A stretch of 46,478 nucleotides of DNA, from positions 1-46,478 of the forward strand of contig NZ_AJTN02000001.1 of the NCBI RefSeq assembly GCF_000305495.1, given 5' to 3'. Origin of the DNA: Peribacillus psychrosaccharolyticus ATCC 23296 (GTDB lineage Bacteria; Bacillota; Bacilli; Bacillales; DSM-1321). Shown here in pieces: positions 1-8,700 of this stretch. Position 1 is the stretch's first letter. The number at the start of each line of letters is the position of its first letter. The translations under genes were made by a program, and so were the position numbers. The notes under the pieces were generated by a model, which saw only the letters and a list, made by a program, of their open reading frames with translations, had not been told where the DNA came from and ran no database searches.

Positions 1-803
1 GGTATAATCCTGGTTTTTTTAATAAATGGGATGTATATGAGCGGCTTTCGGATGACCCAAGGGCCATCAACTTTTTGCCTGAGACTTATCCGTTTCAATC
101 ACTTTCCGTGATAGAAACGTTGTTATCAAAGTATCGCCAAGTCTATATTAAACCGATACATGGTTCTCTTGGCCTCGGTATCCACCAGGTATTATATGAC
201 AAACATGATCAAGTCTATTATTGTCGTTATAAAAATGAACAAAAAGAAAATAAATTAAAAAAGTTCCAGTCACTTGAAGCGATTTTTAGTCATGTGTTTA
301 AAGAGAAACGTCTCCATAATATGATTGTTCAACAAGGTATTCCTTTAATACGCAGCGAAAAAAGGCATATTGACTTTCGGGTTCATACGAATAAAGACCA
401 AGATGGAATCTGGCAGGTTACAGCAATGGCCGCTAAAATTGCTGGTGCTGGAAGTGTAACCACACATATCAAAAGCGGCGGAACCATAAAAACAATTGAA
501 GAATTATTTGTCGATCCAGAAACTGTAAACGAAGTGAGAGAAAAACTCACAAATGCTGCCCTCATCTTAAGTGAATGCATGGAAGAACACCTTGATGGAA
601 TTATAGCCGAAATAGGCTTTGATTTAGGGATTGATAAAAAAGGAAAGGTCTGGATGTTCGAAGCCAATTCAAAGCCGGGCAGATCGATTTTTTCTCATCC
701 AAAATTACGTGAATTTGAATTATTAACACGAAAACTCTCACTCGATTATGCCGTCTATCTTGCCGAGAAATCTATTACAAGTTCCGTCAGCAGCAACGGA
801 TGA
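1..803 (+). CDS. YheC/YheD-family ATP-grasp spore protein, 5'-truncated
   Basis: The reading frame is open from base 3 at the window edge, so the gene starts upstream. The first codons read NPGFFNKWDVYERL followed by LPET, a segment that sits mid-protein in YheC/YheD proteins; the in-frame TTG at 75 is therefore internal, not the start. The visible part carries an ATP-grasp fold: the nucleotide-binding segment KPIHGSLGLGI, then DFRVH, then a C-terminal block with D, E and N ligands (FEANSKPGRS). YheC and YheD are known as endospore coat-associated proteins of Bacillus; their reaction is unknown. The stop TGA overlaps the ATG of the next gene (ATGA), so the two are translationally coupled. Confidence 0.88.
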   Translation, partial: YNPGFFNKWDVYERLSDDPRAINFLPETYPFQSLSVIETLLSKYRQVYIKPIHGSLGLGIHQVLYDKHDQVYYCRYKNEQKENKLKKFQSLEAIFSHVFKEKRLHNMIVQQGIPLIRSEKRHIDFRVHTNKDQDGIWQVTAMAAKIAGAGSVTTHIKSGGTIKTIEELFVDPETVNEVREKLTNAALILSECMEEHLDGIIAEIGFDLGIDKKGKVWMFEANSKPGRSIFSHPKLREFELLTRKLSLDYAVYLAEKSITSSVSSNG

Positions 804-1993
804 AACTTTTTTACGATTCACTTGAAAAGGAATGGTACCATACAGATGGCATGGACATTTCTTTTGGAAAAAACAGCAAAAGTATCCCCGTCAAGTTTAC
901 GGCAGCTGATGAACCCATTTTTACTGCAGATGTTTTTCATTCGTTTATTCCTGCGATTGGGATCATGTCCTGTCGCAGCCCTAAAAACAAAGAGGTCATA
1001 AGCGGTAATGCAGCCTTGTTTCAAAGTCTTCATCGTTATTTAACACGGCATAACATTTTTTCTTTTATTTTTAGTGCAGAAGATGTATTGGAAGGAAATT
1101 GGAGAGGGCTGGTGTATTCCGAGAGTGAGCAAAAATGGCTTCGTATGGCTGTCCCCCTTCCCTCTCTCGTATATAATCGAATCCCTTTTCGAAAATTTGA
1201 AGAGTCGGATTCCTATCTACAATTAAAACAGCAATTCGCAGAACTTGATATTCCTATGTTTAATCCAGGATTTATCGATAAGTATGCACTCTATCTTTGC
1301 TTAAAGAAGGATCGTTTTTTATTAAACTTCCTTCCAGAGACATTCAGACTAACAAGCGAAGCACAGTTGTTGATTCTTTTACAAAAATACGAATCTTTAT
1401 ACCTTAAACCTTGTAAAGGGAATCGCGGCAGAGGAATTTCGCTTGTCACATTGAATAAAAACGAGAGCATTACAGTGATGAAGACAAACGGGACAAAGAA
1501 GTTCCCCCATTTGACTGCGTTTTGGCTGCATGAAGGCAACCGTTTATTAAAGAAGGATTACATTGCCCAGCGTGCCATTACGCCAAAGAAAATAAATGGT
1601 CACCGCTATGACTTTCGCATTCTCGCCCATTACTGGAAAGGAAATTATCATATTAGCGGAAAAGCCATTCGTATGGCACAGACCCAAGAAGTGACTACCC
1701 ATATTCCAAAGGGAGGTATCCTATATCCTTATAAAAACCTGCAATCACAAGAACTCGATCTGCTTCTCAACCAAATTACCCAGCAATGCGGGATGGTCTT
1801 ATCCAAAGAAAATGGATTTTACGGAGAATTCTCTATTGACTTAGGTCAAGATGAATCAGGCCAGCTGTTTATATATGAAATTAATGCAAAACCGATGCAG
1901 TTTGACGAAGAAGAGATTGAACGGACGCGGCTTAAAATGCTCAAAAATTTATTTATTACGATTGTTTTGGAGAAAAATAACAACAGAACTTAA
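800..1993 (+). CDS. YheC/YheD-family ATP-grasp spore protein, second copy
   Basis: A 397-aa paralogue of the preceding gene, joined by a 4-base ATGA overlap. The N-terminal 130 residues are a variable domain. From about residue 130 the family core begins: VYNRIPFRKFE, FNPGFIDKYALYL, FLPET, then an ATP-grasp domain with KPCKGNRGRGI, DFRI and the C-terminal metal/ATP ligands EINAKPM. Family members are associated with the spore coat; the ATP-grasp fold suggests ligation or phosphorylation of an unknown substrate, which is inference. The operon continues into yheE and a 61-aa gene and ends at a strong terminator. Two adjacent paralogues is the usual Bacillus arrangement. Confidence 0.9.
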   Translation: MKLFYDSLEKEWYHTDGMDISFGKNSKSIPVKFTAADEPIFTADVFHSFIPAIGIMSCRSPKNKEVISGNAALFQSLHRYLTRHNIFSFIFSAEDVLEGNWRGLVYSESEQKWLRMAVPLPSLVYNRIPFRKFEESDSYLQLKQQFAELDIPMFNPGFIDKYALYLCLKKDRFLLNFLPETFRLTSEAQLLILLQKYESLYLKPCKGNRGRGISLVTLNKNESITVMKTNGTKKFPHLTAFWLHEGNRLLKKDYIAQRAITPKKINGHRYDFRILAHYWKGNYHISGKAIRMAQTQEVTTHIPKGGILYPYKNLQSQELDLLLNQITQQCGMVLSKENGFYGEFSIDLGQDESGQLFIYEINAKPMQFDEEEIERTRLKMLKNLFITIVLEKNNNRT

Positions 1994-2042
1994 TAACTTT
2001 CCATTATACTGAAGGTATACCAAAATAATGGAGGTTATCTGC

Positions 2043-2255
2043 TTGCTTACCCACTTTCAATGGAAACCGCTTTATAGTGATGATTCATTACCTGGTTGGA
2101 GTATATCCTTTTACTTTAAAAAACACCTGTATCAAGCGATTTACCATAGCAACGGCAACATTGAATTTAATGGTACCCAGCCTGCTGAAGAAGATAAAGA
2201 AAACCTTTCTGCAATGATTCATGAACTAATGATTTATCATGTTTATGATAAATAA
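2043..2255 (+). CDS. yheE: YheE-like small protein
   Basis: A 70-aa protein starting HFQWKPLYSDDSLPGWSISF a few residues after the start, then an aromatic-rich middle and a helical C-terminus ending HELMIYHVYDK. I recognise it as the YheE family, whose function is unknown and which accompanies yheC/yheD in Bacillus. An ATG lies at 2028, but the ribosome binding site GGAGG (2030-2034) overlaps that codon; it is 8 bases before an in-frame TTG at 2043, so TTG is the likelier start. It lies 49 bases after the second YheC/YheD gene and is presumably co-transcribed. Confidence 0.78.
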   Translation: MLTHFQWKPLYSDDSLPGWSISFYFKKHLYQAIYHSNGNIEFNGTQPAEEDKENLSAMIHELMIYHVYDK

Positions 2256-2313
2256 GTAATTGAGTGTATGAATCCCTCCCTTCTTACCAAAGTTATACAA
2301 AAGGAGGGATTTC

Positions 2314-2499
2314 ATGAAACAAAAATATACTTTTCTGAAAGACACTGAATACGATGGAAAAAATATGGTCTACCTAGACATCGACCGCATTATTAATGAG
2401 GGAATGGCTGGTGGAACTGTCTTTACTGCCGGAGATACTCAGAACATAGAGGAAGCCCGTGATTTGCATGACGAGACACCGCCGAATGATAATCATTAG
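2314..2499 (+). CDS. Conserved small protein in the yheCDE operon
   Basis: A 61-aa, acidic, soluble protein (DIDRIINEGMAGG, then an EEARDLHDE tail) with no signal peptide or membrane segment. The ribosome binding site AAAGGAGGGAT ends 5 to 6 bases before the ATG, which is strong support for translation. It is the last gene before a perfect-stem terminator, so it probably belongs to the yheC-yheD-yheE transcript. I do not recognise a function; the sequence reminds me of hypothetical proteins common in spore formers. Confidence 0.75.
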   Translation: MKQKYTFLKDTEYDGKNMVYLDIDRIINEGMAGGTVFTAGDTQNIEEARDLHDETPPNDNH

Positions 2500-2501
2500 A
2501 G

Positions 2502-2541
2502 AAAGTGCTAAGACGAATTGAATCGTCTTAGCACTTTTTCA
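2502..2541 (+). terminator. Rho-independent terminator of the yheCDE operon
   Basis: A perfect 15-bp inverted repeat (arms 2502-2516 and 2523-2537, loop of 6) runs into a T tract. It ends the rightward spore operon just before the leftward M20 gene. Confidence 0.92.
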
Positions 2542-2588
2542 TTCCAGCAGAACTAAAGTCTGGAATACCCCATTTACCGTGAATCAAC

Positions 2589-3788
2589 TTAAGTAAGTGA
2601 CTTGTTTTCTAACAACCGAATAGCCGTATGGACCATCCATTGGATTCCTATTTTAATGGCGTCTTCATCTACCATGAATTTAGGATGATGCCAACCATGC
2701 TCTATGCCTTTTTCTTTGTTTCCAGAACCAAGCCAAGCATAGCAGCCAGGAACAACTTTTTGATAGAGAGCAAAGTCATCTCCTCCCATTGTAGGTTCTG
2801 CAGCTAGTACATTCTCTGTACCAACAATGTCTGCAGCAGCTATCCGCGAAATGGCGGCTATAGCAGGATCGTTTACTACGGGCGGGATAAGCAGTTGGTA
2901 GTCAATCTCCACTTCACCGCCGAGTGCGTGAACCTGGTTAGTAACAAGCCGTACAAATGCATCACGAATTTTATAACGGACAGTGTCACTAGATGTTCTG
3001 ACTGTCCCTGTCAGTACAGCCTTCTCAGGAATCACATTGTTCGTCTTTCCTGCTTGAAAGGTACCGATCGTCACAACTGCTGATTCTTTTGGTGATATGG
3101 TTCGGCTGACAAGTGTTTGTAGTTGAGTAACGACCGCACTGCCAATGATAATCGGATCAATAGTACGTTCGGGTATGCCCGCATGTCCACCCTTTCCCTT
3201 AATTGTAATGATAAAATCATCGATTCCAGCCATTAAGAATCCTTCTTTTATTCCAATTGTGCCTACTTCCTGATCTGGTGTATTGTGTAAACCGATGATG
3301 GCAGACACGCCATTTAGAAGCCCATCATCAATCATTGATTCTGCACCGCCCTCGAATTCTTCAGCAGGCTGGAAGAGAATCCGAACGTTTCCTGGAAGAT
3401 CTTCCTGTAATTCTTGAAGGATGAGTGCTGCTCCGAGAGAAATGACTGTATGAACATCATGGCCGCACATGTGACTGATACCTGGTATCTTTGAACGAAA
3501 TTCCAAATTTGATTCTTCTTCTATCGGCAGGGCATCAATATCTGCTCTAATTGCTATCGTTCGATTGGATTTCCCCTTAACCTCAGCAGCTGAACCAGTT
3601 TGTGAAGAAACCGGAATCCTGTTGATTCCATAATGATCTAACACCTGATTTATACTCTTTGTTGTTTCAAATTCCTTCGTGCTTAATTCAGGAAACATAT
3701 GTAAGTGTCTCCTTAGAGCAAGCATTTCAGGGAAGTATTTATCACTAAGTTGTAGAATGTTTTCTTTTCTCGATCTCAAATCACTCAT
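2589..3788 (-). CDS. M20-family amidohydrolase (M20D type)
   Basis: A 399-aa zinc-dependent amidohydrolase resembling hippurate/N-acyl-amino-acid hydrolases. Metal ligands visible are Cys108 and His110 in MCGHDVHT, Glu143/Glu144 in PAEEFEGG, His168 in GLHNTP and a C-terminal His in GWHHPKF. The dimerisation domain with the GKGGHAGIPE motif is in the middle. Family members hydrolyse N-acyl amino acids, indole-3-acetyl conjugates or N-acetyl-diaminopimelate; the substrate cannot be told here, and no lysine-pathway gene is adjacent. The annotated ATG is only 1 base after GGGAG; a TTG at codon 4 (3777-3779) has better spacing, so the start is uncertain by three codons. Confidence 0.9.
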   Translation of the reverse strand: MSDLRSRKENILQLSDKYFPEMLALRRHLHMFPELSTKEFETTKSINQVLDHYGINRIPVSSQTGSAAEVKGKSNRTIAIRADIDALPIEEESNLEFRSKIPGISHMCGHDVHTVISLGAALILQELQEDLPGNVRILFQPAEEFEGGAESMIDDGLLNGVSAIIGLHNTPDQEVGTIGIKEGFLMAGIDDFIITIKGKGGHAGIPERTIDPIIIGSAVVTQLQTLVSRTISPKESAVVTIGTFQAGKTNNVIPEKAVLTGTVRTSSDTVRYKIRDAFVRLVTNQVHALGGEVEIDYQLLIPPVVNDPAIAAISRIAAADIVGTENVLAAEPTMGGDDFALYQKVVPGCYAWLGSGNKEKGIEHGWHHPKFMVDEDAIKIGIQWMVHTAIRLLENKSLT

Positions 3789-3923
3789 ACTCCCAACATT
3801 ACGTTATCGGTTTACGTTTCATTATTTTATTATAAAGTATCCTTATATAAACAGCCTTATATTTCTCTAGATAAATGACATGAGCTATAATTAAAGGAAC
3901 CATAAAAAGAAGAAGGGTTGTCT

Positions 3924-4796
3924 ATGCTGCTTGAAAAATTAAAACAAAAATATCCTGAATGTCTTGATTCAAGAGCTCAAACCCAGCTGCCTGAAAAGTA
4001 CCTTTGGATTGAGTACAGCGGTGAGCATCTCGGCATTCTTCGTCAGGATCTATCGGCACAAGAAATCAGCCTGATTGAAGCACTTTTTTCTGATGAGACG
4101 CTGGATGACAAAAGTGAATGGGGAAATTTTTTACTCAGAAACAGCTCAAGTCTTCCCCTGACAAACTGGAAACATGTTCGATTTATTCACTTTCGAATTA
4201 CACAAGCTGATTTTTCACGATCAGATTTTGAAGAAGCCTTCCTTGCGGTATCTCCTCTTGAGACAATCATTATTTGGGAGAATTCTGAGTCTGGCGTATT
4301 AATCGAAGGTATGAATAATGAAAATGCCGATAAAGCTGAGTTGACCCCCATTGTGCGGACACTAGAAAGTGATTTATATGTCCACATACATTTTTATCTT
4401 GGTTATTTTCACGAAGTTAATAATGGCTTAAGGCATCACTATCAAATGGAGAAAACATGTTTTACTGCTGCTGTCAGTCATTTTCCTGATACTGCGGTCA
4501 GCGACTTGCCGATGGTAATTCCTTATATTTTTCTAGATGGGCGTTTAACAGATAAGATTGATTGGTATACAGATGAACTGCTTGGAGAAATGAAAGATAA
4601 CGATGAAGTAATACATACAGTTAAGACCTATATTGAAACGAGCTCAAACGCGAGTCTGACCGCAAAAAAACTATATATCCACCGCAATAGTCTACAATAT
4701 CGAATTGATCGATTTATTGAAAAAACGGGACTGGATATTCGAACATTTCATCATGCCCTGCCTGCATATCTGCTCCTATTGAAACTAGGAAAGTAA
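3924..4796 (+). CDS. PucR/CdaR-type helix-turn-helix regulator (YxkF-like)
   Basis: A roughly 290-aa protein whose last 55 residues are the PucR C-terminal DNA-binding domain: SLTAKKLYIHRNSLQYRIDR followed by TGLDIRTFHHALPAYLLL. The N-terminal 230 residues show no recognisable sensor domain. A TTG at 3918 is in frame, but AGAAGGG (3911-3917) is correctly placed for the ATG at 3924. In Bacillus a PucR-like gene of this kind (yxkF) sits next to msmX, as here, which suggests but does not prove a role in sugar-transport control. Confidence 0.85.
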   Translation: MLLEKLKQKYPECLDSRAQTQLPEKYLWIEYSGEHLGILRQDLSAQEISLIEALFSDETLDDKSEWGNFLLRNSSSLPLTNWKHVRFIHFRITQADFSRSDFEEAFLAVSPLETIIIWENSESGVLIEGMNNENADKAELTPIVRTLESDLYVHIHFYLGYFHEVNNGLRHHYQMEKTCFTAAVSHFPDTAVSDLPMVIPYIFLDGRLTDKIDWYTDELLGEMKDNDEVIHTVKTYIETSSNASLTAKKLYIHRNSLQYRIDRFIEKTGLDIRTFHHALPAYLLLLKLGK

Positions 4797-4858
4797 AAGT
4801 TTAGAAGAATTGCCTGAAAAAAGGTGTCTGAATTTTGTGCAGATTGTACATATCGTTT

Positions 4859-4872
4859 TGAACACGCTTCCA
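4859..4872 (+). promoter_or_regulatory. Candidate CcpA site (cre) upstream of msmX
   Basis: TGAACACGCTTCCA matches the cre consensus TGWAANCGNTNWCA at all but two of the constrained positions. It lies about 45 bases before the msmX start. Catabolite control would suit a sugar-importer ATPase, but this is inference from a motif match. Confidence 0.4.
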
Positions 4873-4915
4873 TTACACTAACAGTATAAGATACATATTT
4901 AAGGAGGACTCACTA

Positions 4916-6028
4916 ATGGCTGAATTACAATTAGATCATATTTTTAAAGTTTACGATAATAAAGTAACAGCTGTAGATGATTTTAATCTAAAAATTGAAG
5001 ATAAGGAATTTATCGTATTTGTTGGTCCATCCGGCTGCGGTAAATCAACTACTTTACGTATGATAGCGGGTCTTGAGGAAATCTCACAAGGTGATTTCTT
5101 TATCGATGGAAAACGCGTTAATGATGTCCCTCCTAAAGATCGTGATATCGCGATGGTATTCCAAAACTATGCATTATATCCGCATATGTCAGTCTATGAT
5201 AATATGGCATTCGGTTTGAAATTAAGAAAAATGCCTAAAAAAGAAATTGAAGTCCGCGTTAACGAAGCTGCAAAGATTCTGGGTCTTGAAGCATACTTAG
5301 ATCGGAAGCCAAAAGCTTTATCAGGCGGACAGCGTCAGCGTGTTGCGCTTGGTCGTGCAATCGTTCGTGATGCAAAAGTATTCTTAATGGATGAACCACT
5401 TTCCAATTTAGATGCAAAACTTCGGGTTCAAATGCGTGCCGAAATTGCAAAATTGCACAAACGTTTAAATACAACAACAATCTATGTAACGCATGATCAG
5501 ACTGAGGCCATGACAATGGCAACTCGTCTAGTAGTTATGAAAGACGGAATTGTTCAACAGGTGGGAGCACCTAAAGACGTCTATGAAAAACCTGATAATG
5601 TATTTGTAGGCGGGTTTATTGGTTCACCAGCAATGAACTTCCTGCATGGAACTCTTTCTGATGGCATTATTAAAACAGGTGAACAAACCATTGCCGTCCC
5701 AGAAGGTAAAATGAAGATGCTTCGTGAGCAAGGTTATATCGGTAAAGAAATTATTCTTGGTATCCGTCCAGAAGACTTCCATGACGAGCCTTTATTTATT
5801 GAATCATCACCAGAAACGACAGTTACTGCTCATATTGATGTAGCCGAACTAATGGGTGCTGAATTTATGCTTTACTCGACCATCGCTGGGCAGGACTTTG
5901 TTGCTCGTGTAGATGCACGTACCATTTATCAAGCAGGTGAAAAAGTTAAATTAGCATTAGATATGAACAAAGCTCACTTCTTCGATAAAGAAACAGAAGT
6001 ACGAATTCGTACTATGAAAGAACAATAA
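4916..6028 (+). CDS. msmX: Multipurpose sugar-import ATPase MsmX
   Basis: A 370-aa ATPase of the MalK/UgpC/MsmX group. Walker A is GPSGCGKST, the Q-loop is VFQNYALYPH, the signature is LSGGQRQR, Walker B is VFLMDEPLSNLD and the switch His is in VTHDQTEAM. After about residue 240 comes the OB-fold (TOBE) regulatory domain with GIRPEDFH. In Bacillus subtilis MsmX energises several sugar ABC importers encoded elsewhere; the absence of permease genes nearby fits such a shared ATPase. The ribosome binding site AAGGAGG is 9 bases before the ATG. A candidate cre lies upstream and a strong terminator follows. Confidence 0.95.
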   Translation: MAELQLDHIFKVYDNKVTAVDDFNLKIEDKEFIVFVGPSGCGKSTTLRMIAGLEEISQGDFFIDGKRVNDVPPKDRDIAMVFQNYALYPHMSVYDNMAFGLKLRKMPKKEIEVRVNEAAKILGLEAYLDRKPKALSGGQRQRVALGRAIVRDAKVFLMDEPLSNLDAKLRVQMRAEIAKLHKRLNTTTIYVTHDQTEAMTMATRLVVMKDGIVQQVGAPKDVYEKPDNVFVGGFIGSPAMNFLHGTLSDGIIKTGEQTIAVPEGKMKMLREQGYIGKEIILGIRPEDFHDEPLFIESSPETTVTAHIDVAELMGAEFMLYSTIAGQDFVARVDARTIYQAGEKVKLALDMNKAHFFDKETEVRIRTMKEQ

Positions 6029-6038
6029 TTTACAAAGG

Positions 6039-6073
6039 AAAGGCTGTCGAGATTCCACTCGACAGCCTTTTCT
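6039..6073 (+). terminator. Bidirectional terminator between msmX and the zinc-ribbon gene
   Basis: A perfect 13-bp inverted repeat (6039-6051 and 6058-6070) with a T tract to the right and an A-rich left flank. It can end msmX and the leftward gene at 6092-6334. Confidence 0.9.
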
Positions 6074-6091
6074 TCATCTTATAATGCTGGG

Positions 6092-6334
6092 TTATTCCTT
6101 CACAAGTATAATTTCATCATGTCCACAACTTGGGCATTTCATTAGATGCGGACATTGACCGTCAGCAAGACTACGCATAAACCCATCATTCTGTTTTAAG
6201 GTATCCGTATCCATATAAGCGCTGTATTCATCATCATAATCCATACTCTTTCCTTTATCGTCCATTTCAGTGCTGCATTCTGAACAAAGTACTTTAATCT
6301 TTCTTAATCCATTACATAACGGACAGAGTGCCAT
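6092..6334 (-). CDS. Small zinc-ribbon-like protein
   Basis: An 80-aa protein with three Cys pairs: CPLC near the N-terminus, CSEC about 15 residues later, and CPHLMKCPSC near the C-terminus. Such spacing predicts one or two bound zinc ions. The middle is acidic (DYDDEYSAYMDTD). The ribosome binding site AAGGAG is 8 bases before the ATG. It lies 54 bases downstream of fumC on the same strand and may be co-transcribed with it. I do not recognise a named family; nothing visible indicates DNA binding beyond the Cys motifs. Confidence 0.7.
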   Translation of the reverse strand: MALCPLCNGLRKIKVLCSECSTEMDDKGKSMDYDDEYSAYMDTDTLKQNDGFMRSLADGQCPHLMKCPSCGHDEIILVKE

Positions 6335-6388
6335 TGCAATTGCTCCTTAAAGGCTTGGCCCCCCCTGAGTACAGGGAAGCTTTGCTCA

Positions 6389-7774
6389 TTATTTATTGAC
6401 CATTGTTTGCGGGTCGACCCATTTATCAAATTGCTCTTCGGTAAGATAATTTAATTTCAAGGCTGCTGCTTTCAAGGTTGAGGCATCCTTAAATGCCAAT
6501 TTCGCAATTTCAGCTGCTTTTTCATAACCAATATACGGATTTAACGCTGTCACCAGCATTAATGATTGATCAAGATTTTCCTTAATCTTTTCTTCATTTG
6601 CTTCAATTCCTTTAGCTGCGTGTTCGTTGAAGGAAATAATGCCTTCACTTAATAGCTTTACAGATTGCAGGAAATTATAGATAATAACTGGTTTAAATAC
6701 ATTCAATTCAAAATTACCTTGGCTTGCTGCTACTGATACAGCTGTATCGTTCCCAAAAACCTGAACAGCTATCATTGTTAATGCTTCACTTTGAGTTGGA
6801 TTTACCTTTCCAGGCATAATGGAACTTCCCGGCTCATTTGCAGGTATAGAAATTTCACCAATTCCACTTCTAGGTCCGCTTGCCAGCCATCTAACATCAT
6901 TTGCAATTTTCATTAAATCAGCTGCAAGTGCTTTTAATGCACCGTGTGCATAAACCAGTTCATCATGGCTTGTTAATGCATGGAATTTATTTTCTGCTGT
7001 TTCAAATGAATGACCTGTATCTGCAGCAATTTGCTTCGCTGCCAATGCTGGAAACTCAGCCTTCGTATTAATTCCGGTGCCTACTGCTGTTCCACCCAAT
7101 GCTAAATCTAATATATAACGGCTGCTTTCTTCAACCATTCTTAAGTCCTTATCCAGCATGGCTTTCCATCCTGAAATTTCTTGGCCTAATGTTAATGGAG
7201 TCGCATCCTGAAGATGTGTACGACCAATTTTGACAATATCCCAGAATTCCTCTTCCTTCGCTGCGAAGGTCTTCCGGAGCTCTTTAATGGCCGGAATTAA
7301 TTGGTCCGCAACTTCCATATAAGCGGCAATATGCATAGCAGTTGGGAACGTATCATTCGAACTTTGTGCTTTATTAACATCATCATTTGGATGAAGTCTC
7401 TCGTCACTACCATTTTCCTTCAACCATTCGTTCCCTTTATTTGCAATCACTTCATTAACATTCATATTACTCTGGGTACCGCTGCCTGTTTGCCAGACCA
7501 CTAGTGGAAAATGTTCATCAAGAGTCCCTTCCATAATTTCAACACAGATTTGTACAATCGCTTTCATTTTTGCTTCTGATAGATCACCTAGCTCATAATT
7601 CACTTTTGCTGCAGCCTGCTTCACATAGGCAAAGGCACGAATTAGTTCAAGCGGCATCTTCTCATTACCAATTTTAAAGTTATTCCGGCTTCTTTCTGTT
7701 TGTGCACCCCAATATTTGTCGAACGGTACTTGAACTTCCCCCATTGTATCTTTCTCGATTCTATATTTCATCAT
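6389..7774 (-). CDS. fumC: Class II fumarate hydratase
   Basis: A 461-aa iron-independent fumarase of the tricarboxylic acid cycle, interconverting fumarate and malate as a cytosolic homotetramer. The family signature [15 protein letters not shown] contains the catalytic serine loop; [24 protein letters not shown] and SSNDTFPTA are the other active-site blocks. Length equals the family norm. Two tandem ATG codons follow AGGAGG; either can be the start. In Bacillus subtilis this gene is called citG. No other TCA-cycle gene is adjacent. Confidence 0.97.
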   Translation of the reverse strand: MMKYRIEKDTMGEVQVPFDKYWGAQTERSRNNFKIGNEKMPLELIRAFAYVKQAAAKVNYELGDLSEAKMKAIVQICVEIMEGTLDEHFPLVVWQTGSGTQSNMNVNEVIANKGNEWLKENGSDERLHPNDDVNKAQSSNDTFPTAMHIAAYMEVADQLIPAIKELRKTFAAKEEEFWDIVKIGRTHLQDATPLTLGQEISGWKAMLDKDLRMVEESSRYILDLALGGTAVGTGINTKAEFPALAAKQIAADTGHSFETAENKFHALTSHDELVYAHGALKALAADLMKIANDVRWLASGPRSGIGEISIPANEPGSSIMPGKVNPTQSEALTMIAVQVFGNDTAVSVAASQGNFELNVFKPVIIYNFLQSVKLLSEGIISFNEHAAKGIEANEEKIKENLDQSLMLVTALNPYIGYEKAAEIAKLAFKDASTLKAAALKLNYLTEEQFDKWVDPQTMVNK

Positions 7775-7966
7775 TTCTCCTCCTGATTACAAGCTTTTTC
7801 TTATGCTCTCTTTTGTTTAAAGACAGTAATCTACCCTTTGTTTCTAATTAATCCCCAATATATAAAAACGCCTTCATTAGTATTGTACAAACTTTGAACT
7901 TTTAAAAGCAAGGAATACGGTGGGTAACTTTGGATATTGGTGCTAAAAATAGGCGAGAAAGCAAAA

Positions 7967-8283
7967 AAGACAGCCTCAGCTGCCTTCAGTTTGTAGACAA
8001 AAGAGATTCGGAAGTTTCATTCCGAACCTCTTTTGCATTTTTTGGACCAAATAGGCCTGCGGGAAGGTTTTTTACTTTTAAGTTTAGAAAGTCAGTTGAT
8101 TGAAGTGTTGGCGTGAAGACTCCTGCGGGAACAGCGGGACAGGTGAGACCCCGCAGGAGCGTAAGCATTGATGCGGCTCACCGCCCGCCCGCGGAAAGCG
8201 AAGCGCCTGGAATGGAAATCAACATCTCGATTTTAAATCTCACCCGAGTTTGTCTACAGTCTGAAGACAGCCTAAGCTGCCTT
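7967..8283. repeat. 317-bp palindromic repeat element with GC-rich Bacillaceae core
   Basis: Both ends carry a small hairpin, AAGACAGC-4 nt-GCTGCCTT, at 7967-7986 and 8264-8283; the two copies differ at one base and, being self-complementary, are both direct and inverted repeats. Just inside, TGTAGACAAA (7992-8001) and TTTGTCTACA (8249-8258) are perfect inverted repeats. The GC-rich core around 8111-8225 contains CTCCTGCGGG (8120-8129) paired with CCCGCAGGAG (8150-8159). I recall this core as a frequent intergenic repeat of Bacillaceae genomes. The core is far richer in G+C than its surroundings. No protein-coding potential is convincing. Confidence 0.75.
7999..8034. terminator. Hairpin within the repeat element
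   Basis: Arms 7999-8013 and 8020-8034 pair over 15 bases with one G-U, and T-rich sequence follows. It looks like an intrinsic terminator readable on the plus strand, but no gene points into it from the left. Confidence 0.55.
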
Positions 8284-8292
8284 TTCAATTGT

Positions 8293-8382
8293 TTATGAAG
8301 CTTTGTGGAAAATCGTGTAGCAAAAAAAGTACCCGAGTGTCATCACACTCGCAATTGCCAATGTTACACTTAATTCTTCCAT
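8293..8382 (-). CDS. Micro-ORF encoding a 29-aa single-membrane-span peptide
   Basis: Twenty-nine codons and a stop. The peptide starts MEELSVTLAIASV, has one hydrophobic segment through GYFFCYTIF and ends with a short basic HKAS tail, a typical small transmembrane protein. GGAGG (8390-8394) is 7 bases from the ATG at 8382; two more ATG codons lie directly upstream in frame (8385, 8388) but are too close to the ribosome binding site. It stands alone between the repeat element and the SAM riboswitch. No family recognised. Confidence 0.6.
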   Translation of the reverse strand: MEELSVTLAIASVMTLGYFFCYTIFHKAS

Positions 8383-8524
8383 CATCATTCCTCCGTCCTA
8401 TATCCTCTTCTTACTATAAAAATACCATATAGTCAGAGTGTGTTGAACAGCTAAGTATTACTAATTTTTGACAGGAAGGTGACATAATCGTGAACTCAGA
8501 TGCATTAATAATTTCTATAAGACG

Positions 8525-8553
8525 TTGACACAAATACTGTAATATAGTAAGAT
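8525..8553 (+). promoter_or_regulatory. Sigma-A promoter of the SAM riboswitch/metC transcript
   Basis: TTGACA (8525-8530), a 17-base spacer and TAAGAT (8548-8553). Transcription would start about 18 bases before the riboswitch P1 helix. Confidence 0.8.
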
Positions 8554-8577
8554 TCAAAAAAATAGAATACTCTGAAT

Positions 8578-8689
8578 TTCTTATCCAGAGAGGTCGAGGG
8601 AATGGCCCTATGACACCTCAGCAACCATCAATGCAACCCATTGAAAAGGTGCTAACTCCAGCAAGCTTGTTTAGCTTGGCAGATAAGAA
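8578..8689 (+). ncRNA. SAM-I (S-box) riboswitch
   Basis: The S-box core is clear: CTTATCCAGAGAGG at the 5' side, GAGGGAATGGCCC, then CAGCAACC and the GGTGCTAACTCC segment, closed by P1 pairing of TTCTTATC (8578-8585) with GATAAGAA (8682-8689). S-adenosylmethionine binding to this class stabilises P1 and leads to termination. Here the 3' P1 strand overlaps a segment that can pair with the terminator 5' arm, giving the expected antiterminator. It controls metC 140 bases downstream. Confidence 0.95.
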
Positions 8690-8700
8690 GATGACTTAAC

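Noticed and set aside
8113-8298. 61-codon plus-strand ORF over the GC-rich repeat
   Set aside because: It coincides with the palindromic repeat core, has no ribosome binding site, and reads as low-complexity Pro/Arg/Ala sequence.
8490-8528. 12-codon GTG ORF after AGGAAGGTGA, just before the metC promoter
   Set aside because: Good spacing, but no promoter was found, and the stop lies in the -35 box of the S-box promoter; likely chance.
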